Shown in pieces: positions 45,649 through 54,349 of a DNA stretch of 64,000 nt. The position numbers and the translations under genes were made by a program. The DNA comes from Opitutus sp. ER46. GTDB lineage: Bacteria; Verrucomicrobiota; Verrucomicrobiia; Opitutales; Opitutaceae. The notes under the pieces were generated by a model. That model saw only the letters and a list, made by a program, of their open reading frames with translations, searched no databases and was not told the DNA's origin. The stretch covers positions 496,001-560,000 of the forward strand of contig NZ_QAYX01000023.1 of NCBI RefSeq assembly GCF_003054705.1, written 5' to 3'. How positions within the stretch are numbered: position 1 is the first letter of the stretch; every line of letters begins with the position of its first letter.

Positions 45649-46062
45649 TCAGCGCCCGAGGTTCTTCGGGCCGAAGGCGTCGGGCAGCAGTGCGGAAAGC
45701 GATTGCTCGGTGCGCTCCTTGCCGTCGCAGATGCTGATGACGATGGCGTCGGGGCCGAACTCATTGATCACCTGCCGGCACGCGCCACACGGGGCGGTCG
45801 TGGTCTTCGTGGGCGTGTACACGACGACGGCGCGGAGCCCGCGCTCCCCCGCGGCGGCGGCCGTGAAGATGGCGGTGCGCTCGGCGCAGTTGCAGAGGCC
45901 GTACGAGGCGTTCTCGACGTTGCAGCCGGTGAACACCTTCCCGGAGTCCGTGAGAATCGCCGCGCCCACGGGGAAGCGGGAGTAGGGCGAGTAGGACGCT
46001 TTGGCGGCCTTGCGGGCTGCGGTTTCGAGGCGCCGGATCACGACGGCGGAGAGGGGCTTCAT
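45649..46062 (-). CDS. cdd: Cytidine deaminase
   Basis: 137 aa, short homotetrameric type. YSPYSRFPVGAAIL, GCNVENASYGLCNCAERTAIF with catalytic Glu and one zinc Cys, and PCGACRQVINEF with the other two zinc Cys. Deaminates (deoxy)cytidine in pyrimidine salvage. Convergent with the hydrolase gene, 276 bp apart; this gap holds the 20-bp tandem repeat and otherwise nothing recognised. Confidence 0.95.
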   Translation of the reverse strand: MKPLSAVVIRRLETAARKAAKASYSPYSRFPVGAAILTDSGKVFTGCNVENASYGLCNCAERTAIFTAAAAGERGLRAVVVYTPTKTTTAPCGACRQVINEFGPDAIVISICDGKERTEQSLSALLPDAFGPKNLGR

Positions 46063-46065
46063 GAT

Positions 46066-46100
46066 CCGGCAGCCTAGGGCGGAATCGAACCGCGACTGAA
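46066..46100 (-). pseudogene. Remnant of a tRNA 3' end (T-arm and acceptor strand)
   Basis: Read on the minus strand from 46100, the sequence has GCGGTTCGATTCCGC (a T-arm with loop TTCGATT and four paired bases) followed by a 3' acceptor-like stretch CCTAGGCTGCC. Upstream on that strand is the end of kbl, so no D-arm, anticodon arm or 5' acceptor strand exists. It could be a scar of tRNA-targeted integration, or chance. Confidence 0.35.
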
Positions 46101-46108
46101 CTCGAATC

Positions 46109-47332
46109 TTACAGGCCGAGTTCCGCCTTCACTTCGCCAAAGGCGCGGATGGCGAACTCGAGATCGGCCTGGCTGTGGGCCGCGCTGACCTGCGTGCGGA
46201 TGCGCGCGGCGCCCTGCGGCACCACCGGGTAGAAAAAGCCGGTGACGTAGATGCCCTTGTCGAGCATCCGGGCCGCGAACTGCTGGGAGAGCGCTGCGTC
46301 GCCGAGCATCACGGGCACGATCGGGTGCGTGCCCGGTCGCAGCGTAAGTCCCGCCTTTTCGAGCCCCGCGCGGAAGAACTTCGTGCTCGCCTCCAGTTTG
46401 TCGCGCAACTCCGTCGAACGCGAAAGCAGGTCCAGCGCGGCGATCGAGGCCGCGGCGATCACGGGCGCGAGCGTGTTGGAGAACAGGTACGGGCGCGAAC
46501 GCTGCCGCAGGAGCTCGATCATCGGCTTGCGCGCGCTGACGTAGCCGCCGCTCGCGCCACCCAGCGCCTTGCCAAGCGTGCCGGTGATGATGTCGATGCG
46601 GCCCATGACGCCGCAGTGCTCGGGCGTGCCGCGGCCGTGCTTGCCCATGAAGCCGACGGCATGGCTGTCGTCGACCATCACGAGCGCGCCATGGCGGTCG
46701 GCGAGGTCGCAGATCTCGCGCAGCGGCGCGATGTAGCCGTCCATCGAGAACACGCCATCGGTTACGATGAGCTTGAAACGCGCTTTCGCGGCGTCGGCTT
46801 CGCGCAACTTGGCCTCGAGGTCGGCGAGGTCGCGGTTCCGGTAGCGGAAACGCTGCGCCTTGCAGAGGCGGATGCCGTCGATGATCGAGGCGTGGTTCAG
46901 TTCGTCGCTGATGACGGCGTCCTCCGCCGAGAGCAGCGTCTCGAACACGCCGCCGTTCGCATCGAAGCAGGACGAGTAGAGGATGGTGTCCTCGGTGCCG
47001 AGAAACGCGGTGAGGCGGGCCTCGAGTTCCTTGTGGATCTCCTGCGTGCCGCAGATGAAGCGCACCGACGAGAGGCCATAGCCCCAGCGGTCGAGTGCGG
47101 CGTGCGCGGCGCGGATGATCTCGGGGTGGTCGGCGAGCCCGAGGTAATTATTGGCGCAGAAGTTCAGGACCTCGCGGCCGGGCGCGGGGGCGGCGGTGGG
47201 CGCGGCGCCGTTGCCGGCAAGGGCGACGTGACTCCGCTGCGGCGTCGCGATCACGCGCTCGCGCTTGTACAACCCGGCGGCTTCGATCTCGGCGAGGGTC
47301 TGCTCCAGATGGGAGCGATAGGAGGCGTTCAT
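46109..47332 (-). CDS. kbl: Glycine C-acetyltransferase (2-amino-3-ketobutyrate CoA ligase)
   Basis: 407 aa from the ATG at 47332 (an upstream in-frame start overlaps tdh). Alpha-oxoamine synthase family: [51 protein letters not shown], and the PLP-Lys region [15 protein letters not shown]. With Tdh it converts threonine to glycine and acetyl-CoA. One base separates the tdh stop from its start, so the pair is co-translated. Confidence 0.95.
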   Translation of the reverse strand: MNASYRSHLEQTLAEIEAAGLYKRERVIATPQRSHVALAGNGAAPTAAPAPGREVLNFCANNYLGLADHPEIIRAAHAALDRWGYGLSSVRFICGTQEIHKELEARLTAFLGTEDTILYSSCFDANGGVFETLLSAEDAVISDELNHASIIDGIRLCKAQRFRYRNRDLADLEAKLREADAAKARFKLIVTDGVFSMDGYIAPLREICDLADRHGALVMVDDSHAVGFMGKHGRGTPEHCGVMGRIDIITGTLGKALGGASGGYVSARKPMIELLRQRSRPYLFSNTLAPVIAAASIAALDLLSRSTELRDKLEASTKFFRAGLEKAGLTLRPGTHPIVPVMLGDAALSQQFAARMLDKGIYVTGFFYPVVPQGAARIRTQVSAAHSQADLEFAIRAFGEVKAELGL

Positions 47333-47333
47333 G

Positions 47334-48368
47334 TCATTCCCAGCGAAGGACGATCTTGCCGCTCTTGCCCGAGCGCATGAGTTCAAACCCGCGCTGGAAG
47401 TCGGTGAACGACATTCGGTGGGTGATGACGGGGGAGATATCGAGGCCGCTCTGGATCAGCGCGGTCATCTTGTACCAGGTCTCGTACATCTCGCGGCCGT
47501 AGATACCGCGGATCGTGAGCATGTTGAAGACGACCTTGTTCCAGTCGATCGCCGCCTTCTCCGGGATGATGCCGAGCAGCGCGATCCGGCCGCCGTGGTA
47601 CATGTTGTCGATCATCTCGCTCAGCGCGCGCGGATTGCCGGACATCTCCAGGCCGACGTCGAAGCCTTCCTTCATGCCCAGTTCACGCTGCACGTCCTCC
47701 AGCTTTTCCTTGGAGACATCGACGGCGCGCGTGGCGCCCATCTTCCGGGCCAGCGCGAGGCGGTCGGGGTTCACGTCGGTGATGACGACATTGCGCGCTC
47801 CGGCCTTGCGGGCGATGGCGACGGCCATGCAGCCGATCGGGCCGGCGCCGGTGATCAGCACGTCCTCGCCGACGAGGTCGAACTGCAGCGCGGTGTGCAC
47901 GGCATTGCCGAGGGGGTCGAAGCACGAGAGCACATCGAGCGGGATGGCAGGGTCGACGTGGACGGCGTTGGTGGCGGGAATGCAGAGGTACTCGGCAAAG
48001 GCGCCGTCGCGATTCACGCCCACGCCCTGGGTGTTCTTGCAGAGGTGACGGCGGCCCGCGAGGCAGTTGCGGCAACGGCCGCAGACGATGTGACCCTCGC
48101 CATCGACGAGGTCGCCGGGCTTGAAGCCCTGGACGTTGGAGCCGACCTCGGCGATGACACCGACAAATTCGTGGCCGATGACCATGGGCGGCTTGATGGT
48201 TTTCTCGGCCCACGCGTCCCAGTTGTAGATGTGGACGTCGGTGCCACAGATGGACGTCTGCTTGATCTTGATCAGTACGTCGTTGATGCCTGGCTGCGGC
48301 ACGGGGACCTCGACAAGCTCGAGGCCAGGCCCCGGACGCACCTTAGCGATAGCGCGCATTTTGGTCAT
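47334..48368 (-). CDS. tdh: L-threonine 3-dehydrogenase
   Basis: 344 aa from MTKMRAIAK (ATG 48368). Zinc medium-chain dehydrogenase: catalytic zinc region [13 protein letters not shown] and GHEFVG, structural zinc cysteines in [21 protein letters not shown] loop [13 protein letters not shown]. The HIYNWDAWA and GYHxC-type context identify Tdh rather than other ADHs. Oxidises L-threonine to 2-amino-3-ketobutyrate. First gene of tdh-kbl. Confidence 0.95.
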   Translation of the reverse strand: MTKMRAIAKVRPGPGLELVEVPVPQPGINDVLIKIKQTSICGTDVHIYNWDAWAEKTIKPPMVIGHEFVGVIAEVGSNVQGFKPGDLVDGEGHIVCGRCRNCLAGRRHLCKNTQGVGVNRDGAFAEYLCIPATNAVHVDPAIPLDVLSCFDPLGNAVHTALQFDLVGEDVLITGAGPIGCMAVAIARKAGARNVVITDVNPDRLALARKMGATRAVDVSKEKLEDVQRELGMKEGFDVGLEMSGNPRALSEMIDNMYHGGRIALLGIIPEKAAIDWNKVVFNMLTIRGIYGREMYETWYKMTALIQSGLDISPVITHRMSFTDFQRGFELMRSGKSGKIVLRWE

Positions 48369-48427
48369 GGGGCGCAGCGTAATGAAGGCCTCGCGCCTGT
48401 CGAGGGGCCCGCGTGTCACGCGGATGT

Positions 48428-48538
48428 CAGAAGCCAGAGACCAGAGGCCAGAAGCCGGTGTCGGAGGCCGGAAGCCAGAAACCGGAAGCCGGAGGTCAGA
48501 CGTCAGAGGTCAGAAGCCGGAGACCTGAGGCCAGGAGA
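48428..48538. repeat. Degenerate heptanucleotide tandem array
   Basis: About sixteen consecutive ~7-bp units following the pattern C-[AG]-G-A-[AG]-[AG]-C (for example CAGAAGC, CAGAGAC, CAGAGGC, CGGAAGC) run through the gap between tdh and ogt. One unit is 6 bp (GGAGGC). The top strand is strongly purine-rich. It contains no gene signal of its own. Confidence 0.85.
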
Positions 48539-48554
48539 CGCGGAGGCGTGGGCG

Positions 48555-49040
48555 CTAAAGCAGTTGGGCGCCCTCGAGGGCTAGGAGGCGAGCCTTGGTC
48601 GCGACACCGCCGGGGCCGGAGAAACCGGTCATGTTGCCGGAGGCGGCGACGATGCGGTGGCAGGGAATCAAGAGGGGGCATGGATTGCTGCCCAAGGCGC
48701 CCCCGACCGCCCGGCTCGCGGCGGGAGCTTCGCCAATTGCCGCGGCGATCTCGCCGTAGGATGCCGTGTGGCCGGGTTTCACCCGCAGGGTCGCTTCGAG
48801 GACCGAACGGTTGAACGCGGGCATGCGCCCGAAATCGAAGGGCACATCGCAGAAGTCCTGCATATCACCGGCCAGATGGTTTCGCACGCGCTCGATGATC
48901 GTCGCCACCCAGGCCGGGGGCGTGGCCTCGGTGTCGCTGCGCCCGCGATCGGGGTCGGGAAGGAGAAAGCGGGTGAGGCCCGCGTCGCTCCAGGCGATCG
49001 CACAGGTGCCAAGGGGGGTGCTGAAAGTGGCGTGGGGCAT
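48555..49040 (-). CDS. ogt: Methylated-DNA--protein-cysteine methyltransferase
   Basis: 161 aa from MPHATFSTPLGTCAIAWSD (ATG 49040). C-terminal active-site domain: VKPGHTASYGEIAAAIG, AVGGALGSNPCPLLIPCHRIV with the acceptor Cys in PCHR, and the terminal GFSGPGGVATKARLLALEG. Repairs O6-alkylguanine by irreversible transfer of the alkyl group to Cys. The motif reads SNPCPLLIPCHR rather than the common NPxxxxVPCHR. Divergent from dgt. Confidence 0.93.
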   Translation of the reverse strand: MPHATFSTPLGTCAIAWSDAGLTRFLLPDPDRGRSDTEATPPAWVATIIERVRNHLAGDMQDFCDVPFDFGRMPAFNRSVLEATLRVKPGHTASYGEIAAAIGEAPAASRAVGGALGSNPCPLLIPCHRIVAASGNMTGFSGPGGVATKARLLALEGAQLL

Positions 49041-49187
49041 CCGAAGGGGGCGGAGAACGGCCGAAGTGAATGTCACTCCGCGCGCCGGAGGAAAGCGGAA
49101 AATCCGGCCCCGGCTCCCCGCGGCGCCGCTGGGGCGCCGTGCACTTTGCCTTTCACTTTCGCGCGCGCATCCCATTCACTCCCGCGC

Positions 49188-50456
49188 GTGACGAACCGAT
49201 TCTACCAACCGTTTGACAGTGAAACGTATGGCGGCAGCCGAAAGACCGACTACCGGAATGCGTTCCAGATCGACCGGGATCGGATCATCCACGCGCACGC
49301 GTTTCGGAAGCTGCAGGCGAAGACGCAGGTGTTCCTGTCGGGGGAGTACGATTTCTATCGGACGCGGCTGACGCATTCGATGGAGGTGGCGCAGATTGGC
49401 CGCTCGATCTGCCACTACCTGCGGACGCTCGGCGGGCCGATGCGCGACGACTTCTTCATCGACAGCGACCTGGTGGAGGCGTCGTGCCTCGCCCACGATC
49501 TGGGGCATCCGCCCTTTGGCCATTCCGGCGAGCGCACGCTGCAGGAGCTGATGCTCCCATGGGGCGGCTTCGAGGGGAATGCGCAGACGCTGCATCTGCT
49601 CACCGAGACGATGTACCAGAACGAGTCGGGGGTGCGCGGCATGCTGCCAACGCGGGCGCTGCTCGATGGCGTGCTCAAGTACAAGAAGCTGTATCGCGAA
49701 TTTCCGAACCACCCGACAAACCACTTCCTCTACGATCCTCAGGAGAGTGTGCGTGGGTTTGTATTTGGCGGTGCGACCATCCCCCGCGAGTTGCACGAGG
49801 GCGAGCGGTTGAACCAGTTCAAGAGCATCGAATGCCAGGTCATGGACTGGGCGGACGACGCCGCCTACTCGGTCAACGACATTGTTGATGGCGTGAAGGC
49901 CGGCTATCTCACGATCGAGCGGATCGAGACCTGGGCGGCGGGCGAGGCGATCGATGCGCCGCGGCAGCTGTTGCTCGACGAGGTGATCGATGCGATCCGC
50001 CGGGACCGGCTCGAGAACGTGTTCTCCCAGAAGATCGGCGGGTTCATCAAGGCGTGTCGCCTGCGCGAGCGGGACAATTTCATGGCGGGCGTGACGAACC
50101 GCTACCGCTACGAACTCGTGATCGCGCCCGGTGCGGAGCGGACCGCGCTCTTTTTCAAGAAGATGGCCAACGACATCATCTTCGAGAGCCCGCAGCTCCA
50201 GCAGATGGAGCACAAGGCCCGGCGCGTGATGTTCGACTTATGGCAGTCCTGCTGGCGCAACTACGTCGATAAGGGCCCGCGCGTGATCAATATCCTGCCG
50301 CCCCGGGTCGGCCGGCTGGTGCAGGCGGCGCAGACACCCGCGGAGAAGGCCCGGCAGATCTGCGACTGGCTGGCGGGCCTGACTGACGGCATGATCGTGC
50401 GGACGTATCGCCGGCTGTTTGATCCGGAGTTCGGCAGCATTCGCGACCTCAGTTGA
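49188..50456 (+). CDS. dgt: Deoxyguanosinetriphosphate triphosphohydrolase (HD superfamily)
   Basis: 422 aa, GTG start at 49188 (VTNRFYQPFDSE); the open frame continues upstream through ogt antisense sequence and is not used. HD-domain motifs: RTRLTHSMEVAQIGRSI, SCLAHDLGHPPFGHSGE, EGNAQTLHLLT, and CQVMDWADDAAYSVNDIVDGVKAGY. Hydrolyses dGTP (or dNTPs) to deoxynucleoside and triphosphate. Convergent with the unknown exported-protein gene. Confidence 0.93.
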   Translation: MTNRFYQPFDSETYGGSRKTDYRNAFQIDRDRIIHAHAFRKLQAKTQVFLSGEYDFYRTRLTHSMEVAQIGRSICHYLRTLGGPMRDDFFIDSDLVEASCLAHDLGHPPFGHSGERTLQELMLPWGGFEGNAQTLHLLTETMYQNESGVRGMLPTRALLDGVLKYKKLYREFPNHPTNHFLYDPQESVRGFVFGGATIPRELHEGERLNQFKSIECQVMDWADDAAYSVNDIVDGVKAGYLTIERIETWAAGEAIDAPRQLLLDEVIDAIRRDRLENVFSQKIGGFIKACRLRERDNFMAGVTNRYRYELVIAPGAERTALFFKKMANDIIFESPQLQQMEHKARRVMFDLWQSCWRNYVDKGPRVINILPPRVGRLVQAAQTPAEKARQICDWLAGLTDGMIVRTYRRLFDPEFGSIRDLS

Positions 50457-50518
50457 GTCTGCCTTGGGTGCGATCACGGCACCACGCGGCGAGGGAGAGT
50501 GCCGCGACCGCTCGCCTG

Positions 50519-51412
50519 CTACTTTGTCTTTGGTTTGGCGGGCGTGGGCACGTCGGACTCGATCACCTTGCTGTCGCCCAACCGCACCTCCCAGCGCTTG
50601 ATGCGATGGGTGGCAATCTGGGGATCCTGCATGTCACGTCCGAAGTAGGGCGCGGCCGCGCTCACGAGCGGCCCGATCGATTCCTGCATCGCGACCCCGC
50701 GTGAGCTCACGGTCATGGTGGTGCGCCACACGAGCCGGCGTTCGTTGTGGGCCAGGGCGGCGTAGTCGTAGGCCGACGCAACCACGTAATACAGGTCGTC
50801 GAGCGCCTGGTCGCGCAGGAATTCGTAGTCGGCCGTGCGGTCGGTGAGGCTTTCGCCCCAGGCGAGTGCCCGGGTCATCTTTTCCAGTTGGGCCCGGCCG
50901 CCGACGAGCTTCGCGCGTTCCATCCGGAAGATCCTCGCTTGCTCCGGAAACATGGCCTCCATCTCGGGATCGAGCCGATAGTGGGAGCCCCAGAAGTAGA
51001 TGATCGCGAGGGTGGGACGCTGGCCGGAGCCTTCCACGTTGCGATAGCCATTCGTCGTGAGTGCCTTGGCGAGAGCACGTGACACCTGCTCCGGGGAGGG
51101 CGGATGGTCGCCGGCGACCGTGTCTCCACGCGGCTTATACCCCATGGAGTGGGCGACGTAGTACATCGGTTCCGCGGGATTCGGAGTGCGCATCAGCCGG
51201 CCGTAGCTCGTCACCTCGGTGAAGATGGTCATGTCGAGGTCGGGCGTGCGCTGAAACGCCTTCGGCAGGAGCTGGAACACGAAATCGCCGCGTTTGGGCC
51301 TCGCGATGGGAGTAATGGTGTCGTCGGCTGCCGTCAGGGCCGGGAGCGGAACCATCGCGGCGAGCACCGCGGTGGCGAGGAGGAGATTCCGCCAGAAAAT
51401 CGGGGAGCGCAT
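50519..51412 (-). CDS. Exported protein of unknown function
   Basis: 297 aa from MRSPIFWRN (ATG 51412), which gives a textbook signal peptide ending near PALTAADD; a start at 51445 is also possible. The mature part has MYYVAHSMGYKPRGD, IIYFWGSHYRLDPEME, and LDDLYYVVASAYDYAAL segments. No known fold or motif recognised; no membrane segment after the signal. It lies 130 bp downstream of the GH43-like gene on the same strand. I would expect homologues mainly in related Verrucomicrobiota, but this is a guess. Confidence 0.8.
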   Translation of the reverse strand: MRSPIFWRNLLLATAVLAAMVPLPALTAADDTITPIARPKRGDFVFQLLPKAFQRTPDLDMTIFTEVTSYGRLMRTPNPAEPMYYVAHSMGYKPRGDTVAGDHPPSPEQVSRALAKALTTNGYRNVEGSGQRPTLAIIYFWGSHYRLDPEMEAMFPEQARIFRMERAKLVGGRAQLEKMTRALAWGESLTDRTADYEFLRDQALDDLYYVVASAYDYAALAHNERRLVWRTTMTVSSRGVAMQESIGPLVSAAAPYFGRDMQDPQIATHRIKRWEVRLGDSKVIESDVPTPAKPKTK

Positions 51413-51542
51413 AGGCGGAGGAGTTGAGGCGACGGAGTATTTCATCCGCGGGGCGGTGTCAAAGTGGCTGAGTGACATCACCCCTAGGTCGCCGCGGAAC
51501 GCAAAACCGTACACCGGTCTTGCGGTCAGGCGGAGGAAGGGC

Positions 51543-54209
51543 TCAGCGCGCCTCGATCTTGAGGTCGGTCATGCGGCACGAGACCGCGGCGGCGGGTTGA
51601 TCGAATTCGGGACCGACGGTTGCGGTGGCCGGCAGAAAAGCCGTCGGGCGGTCGGCATCCGCGCGCGCCCATACCCGGATGGCCAGCCGCTCGAGTGCGG
51701 CCGCGGGCTCCGCGAACTGCGCCTCGTCGGCCAGCTTGTCGTTCACGTAAACGGAGAACACGGCGCGTGGTGCGCAGTGGGCCTCGAGCCGCAGCTTGAG
51801 CGTGGTGCCGGGAGCGAACTGGCCGAGCTCGACCATCTTGTCGCGATCGCCGGCGCGGAGAAAGCCGTCACCCACCAGGCGCAGCCGGACCGGGCGGCCG
51901 CCGCCGGCTCCGGTCATGAGTTCGACGTCAACCGCGCCGATGCCCGCCGGCGGCGTGGTGATGGTCATGCTGACGCTTACGCGCGGCGTCGGTGCGAACA
52001 ACTGCACGGCCTCGGCGCAATCGTCGGGTTCGCGTGACTCGATGGCGACCTGCGTGGCGTCGATCGCGCGCACCGTCGCCCATTTCGGCTGGTAGGTGTT
52101 CCAGATCGGCCGGGCGGTGGCGCCCCCGATCGGCAGGGGCAGGCGCGTGATCCAGATGTCCTCCTTGTTCGCGCTGTAGCTGAGCCAGAACGCGTTCTTG
52201 GCGTCGGGAATCGATCCGTCGGTCGCCCACTCGGCGATGCCGCGCATGTACTGCAGCCCGGTGTTCTTGTTGATGCCGGGATAGCGTTGGTTTGCGAACC
52301 GTGCCTGCACAGTCCGCATGTCGCCGAAAGCGATGCCGTCGTCGCCGGTGACGATCGCGAGTGGGTAGCGGGGACGCGCGGTGGGGTTGTACACCAGGGC
52401 GTAGCGTCCGTCGCCGGTCCGCTGCCCCCACACCTTGGCGTTGTTGGTGTGGAGCGTCGGCGGAATCACCGGGCGCGACCACGTGGCCCCCTCATCAGTG
52501 GAGACCGATGTCCAGCCCGCCTTGCCGATACCGACGATGGCGCCGTCGGCGCGGTGGTAGAACGTGGTCGCCTTCCAGAAACCGTTGCCAAGTTTGCCGT
52601 CCGGCCAGGCTGACGCGGTGTGCCACCGACTGCGCTGCTCGGGGTCGAGGAGCACGCCGTAATCCTGGGTCTCGAGCGTGACGCGGGCGGCGAGCAGTTC
52701 GCGGCAGGCGGCGACAAAGCCGGCGTCGGTGGCCTCGGTGTACGCGGGTGGATCCTGCGGGCGCCGTCCCGGCGCGGGCGGGCGCAAGGTGTAGACCTGG
52801 CCCAGCGTGTGATCCGCGCGGATCTCTCGGACGACCAGCGGGCCCTTGGCGGCCTCCTCGGTTTCTTCGTGGTTCAGCCGCAGCCCCGCGAAGGCGAGCA
52901 TGCGTCCACCGGGCGCAAGGAAGAAGTAGAGCCGCATCGGCGTCGTCACGCCCTCGGGGAAGAGCTCCTGCGGATCGCTCCAGGTGCGGCCATCGGGCGA
53001 CGTGCTGTAGAGTTCGCGGGCGGGCCAGGTGTCCTCGTCCTTCGCGCCGGAGTCCCACGCCAGGTAGTAGCGGCCCTGCCAGACCGCGAGATCAGGGTGG
53101 TGGTTGTAGGTGTAGCCCTTGCCCTCGGCCAGGTCGGTGCGGGCGCGGGAGGCGCGGAACACGGCGATGTTCTCGGCGCCGCGGGCGGGAAGGAGACCGC
53201 CATCGGTGCGGGTGAGGTCGATCTTGGCGTACGGGGCGATCTGGACGGACGCGGCGGAGGCGATTTCACCGGCGGCCTTGAGCCGGGCCACGAGTTCCGC
53301 GGGGACTTCGATCACGGTCCCGTGCCGCATGCGCTGCGGCGTGCCCTCATCGGGGAAGTGCATCCGGGCCGTCACGTCCTCCCAGGTGCGCAGGTCGCGC
53401 GAGCGCAGCGCGCCGTAGTGGCGGTCCTTGTACGCATCATAGTACACGACGTAGTCCTCGCCGACCTGCACGGCGGTGGGGCCCTCGACCCACACCCCGG
53501 GAGGAGTGAAGGGGGCGGACAGCTGGCCAAAGGGGCCCTCGAAGGAAGGCGCCGCCGCGAGTTGCAGGTGCTTGCGCGGCGGGTTCACGGTTTCGTCCTT
53601 CACGATCAACTGCAGGCCGGCGCGGGTGCGCAGGAACGTCGCGTCGATGACGCTGAAGCCGGGGTCGTAGAAGAGGCGGGTCGGCGTGAAGGTCTGAAAA
53701 TCCTTCGTCGTCGTGCAGTAGAGGCGATGGTTGTAGCCGGACTCCGAGGTGTTGGCGGTCTCGGAGAATTTGCCGGGGATGGTGGACGCCCAGAAGATCA
53801 GGAAGTGCTGGCGCTGGTCGTCCCAGACGATCTCCGGCGCCCAGGTGTTTCGCACCGTGGGCTCATGGGCCATCACCGCGATGGATTTCTGCTCGGTCCA
53901 CGTGATGAAGTCGCGGGTGGAGGCGTAGCCGATGTCGTTCTCGGTCCAGCCCGCGGTCCACACCATGTGATACGTTCCGTCCGGGCCGCGCGCGACGGAC
54001 GGGTCGCGCATGAGCTTGGAGATGCCGACGGTCGGGGTGAGGTAGCTGCGGCCGCGGTTGAGCTTCTCCCAGGTATAGCCGTCCTTGCTCGTGGCGAGGT
54101 GCAGACCGTCGGCTCCGTTCTGGATAAAATAGGTGAACAGGTAATCGGCGCGGGCGACGGACGCGGCGAGGAGGGCGAGGATGAGGACCAGCAGGCGAGG
54201 GGGTGTCAT
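51543..54209 (-). CDS. Secreted two-propeller glycosidase, GH43-like N-domain with sialidase-like second domain
   Basis: 888 aa from MTPPRLLVLIL (ATG 54209), signal peptide cleaved near SVARADY. Residues ~20-315 form a five-bladed propeller of the GH43 type: LMRDPSVARGPDGTYHMVWTAGW with an Asp in the RDP motif, NTWAPEIVWDD, VIDATFL and WVEGPTAVQVGE, where the Glu fits the general acid. Residues ~345-750 contain a second, sialidase/BNR-like propeller (LYSTSPDGRTWSDP, TSVSTDEGATWSRP). A C-terminal ~120-residue beta-sandwich follows. Likely acts on arabinose- or galactose-containing plant glycans. The upstream SGNH esterase supports pectin side-chain degradation. Confidence 0.8.
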   Translation of the reverse strand: MTPPRLLVLILALLAASVARADYLFTYFIQNGADGLHLATSKDGYTWEKLNRGRSYLTPTVGISKLMRDPSVARGPDGTYHMVWTAGWTENDIGYASTRDFITWTEQKSIAVMAHEPTVRNTWAPEIVWDDQRQHFLIFWASTIPGKFSETANTSESGYNHRLYCTTTKDFQTFTPTRLFYDPGFSVIDATFLRTRAGLQLIVKDETVNPPRKHLQLAAAPSFEGPFGQLSAPFTPPGVWVEGPTAVQVGEDYVVYYDAYKDRHYGALRSRDLRTWEDVTARMHFPDEGTPQRMRHGTVIEVPAELVARLKAAGEIASAASVQIAPYAKIDLTRTDGGLLPARGAENIAVFRASRARTDLAEGKGYTYNHHPDLAVWQGRYYLAWDSGAKDEDTWPARELYSTSPDGRTWSDPQELFPEGVTTPMRLYFFLAPGGRMLAFAGLRLNHEETEEAAKGPLVVREIRADHTLGQVYTLRPPAPGRRPQDPPAYTEATDAGFVAACRELLAARVTLETQDYGVLLDPEQRSRWHTASAWPDGKLGNGFWKATTFYHRADGAIVGIGKAGWTSVSTDEGATWSRPVIPPTLHTNNAKVWGQRTGDGRYALVYNPTARPRYPLAIVTGDDGIAFGDMRTVQARFANQRYPGINKNTGLQYMRGIAEWATDGSIPDAKNAFWLSYSANKEDIWITRLPLPIGGATARPIWNTYQPKWATVRAIDATQVAIESREPDDCAEAVQLFAPTPRVSVSMTITTPPAGIGAVDVELMTGAGGGRPVRLRLVGDGFLRAGDRDKMVELGQFAPGTTLKLRLEAHCAPRAVFSVYVNDKLADEAQFAEPAAALERLAIRVWARADADRPTAFLPATATVGPEFDQPAAAVSCRMTDLKIEAR

Positions 54210-54349
54210 GGCGGGTGGCAACGGGACAGACGGATGAAAGGGCGGGGCGTTGCCGCGAACCTTGGCGGCCGCGGCGAGCTCGGTTGAGCTGAGCACCGAG
54301 GCGGGGCCGGTCAAACCCCCGTTGGCTGGACCGTCGAGCTTGGGCGGGT

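Noticed and set aside
48428-48538. CRISPR array
   Set aside because: Units are 7 bp, contiguous and degenerate, without spacers, and no cas genes are present.
48657-49187. N-terminal extension of dgt
   Set aside because: This stretch is antisense to ogt; the family N-terminus begins at the GTG at 49188.
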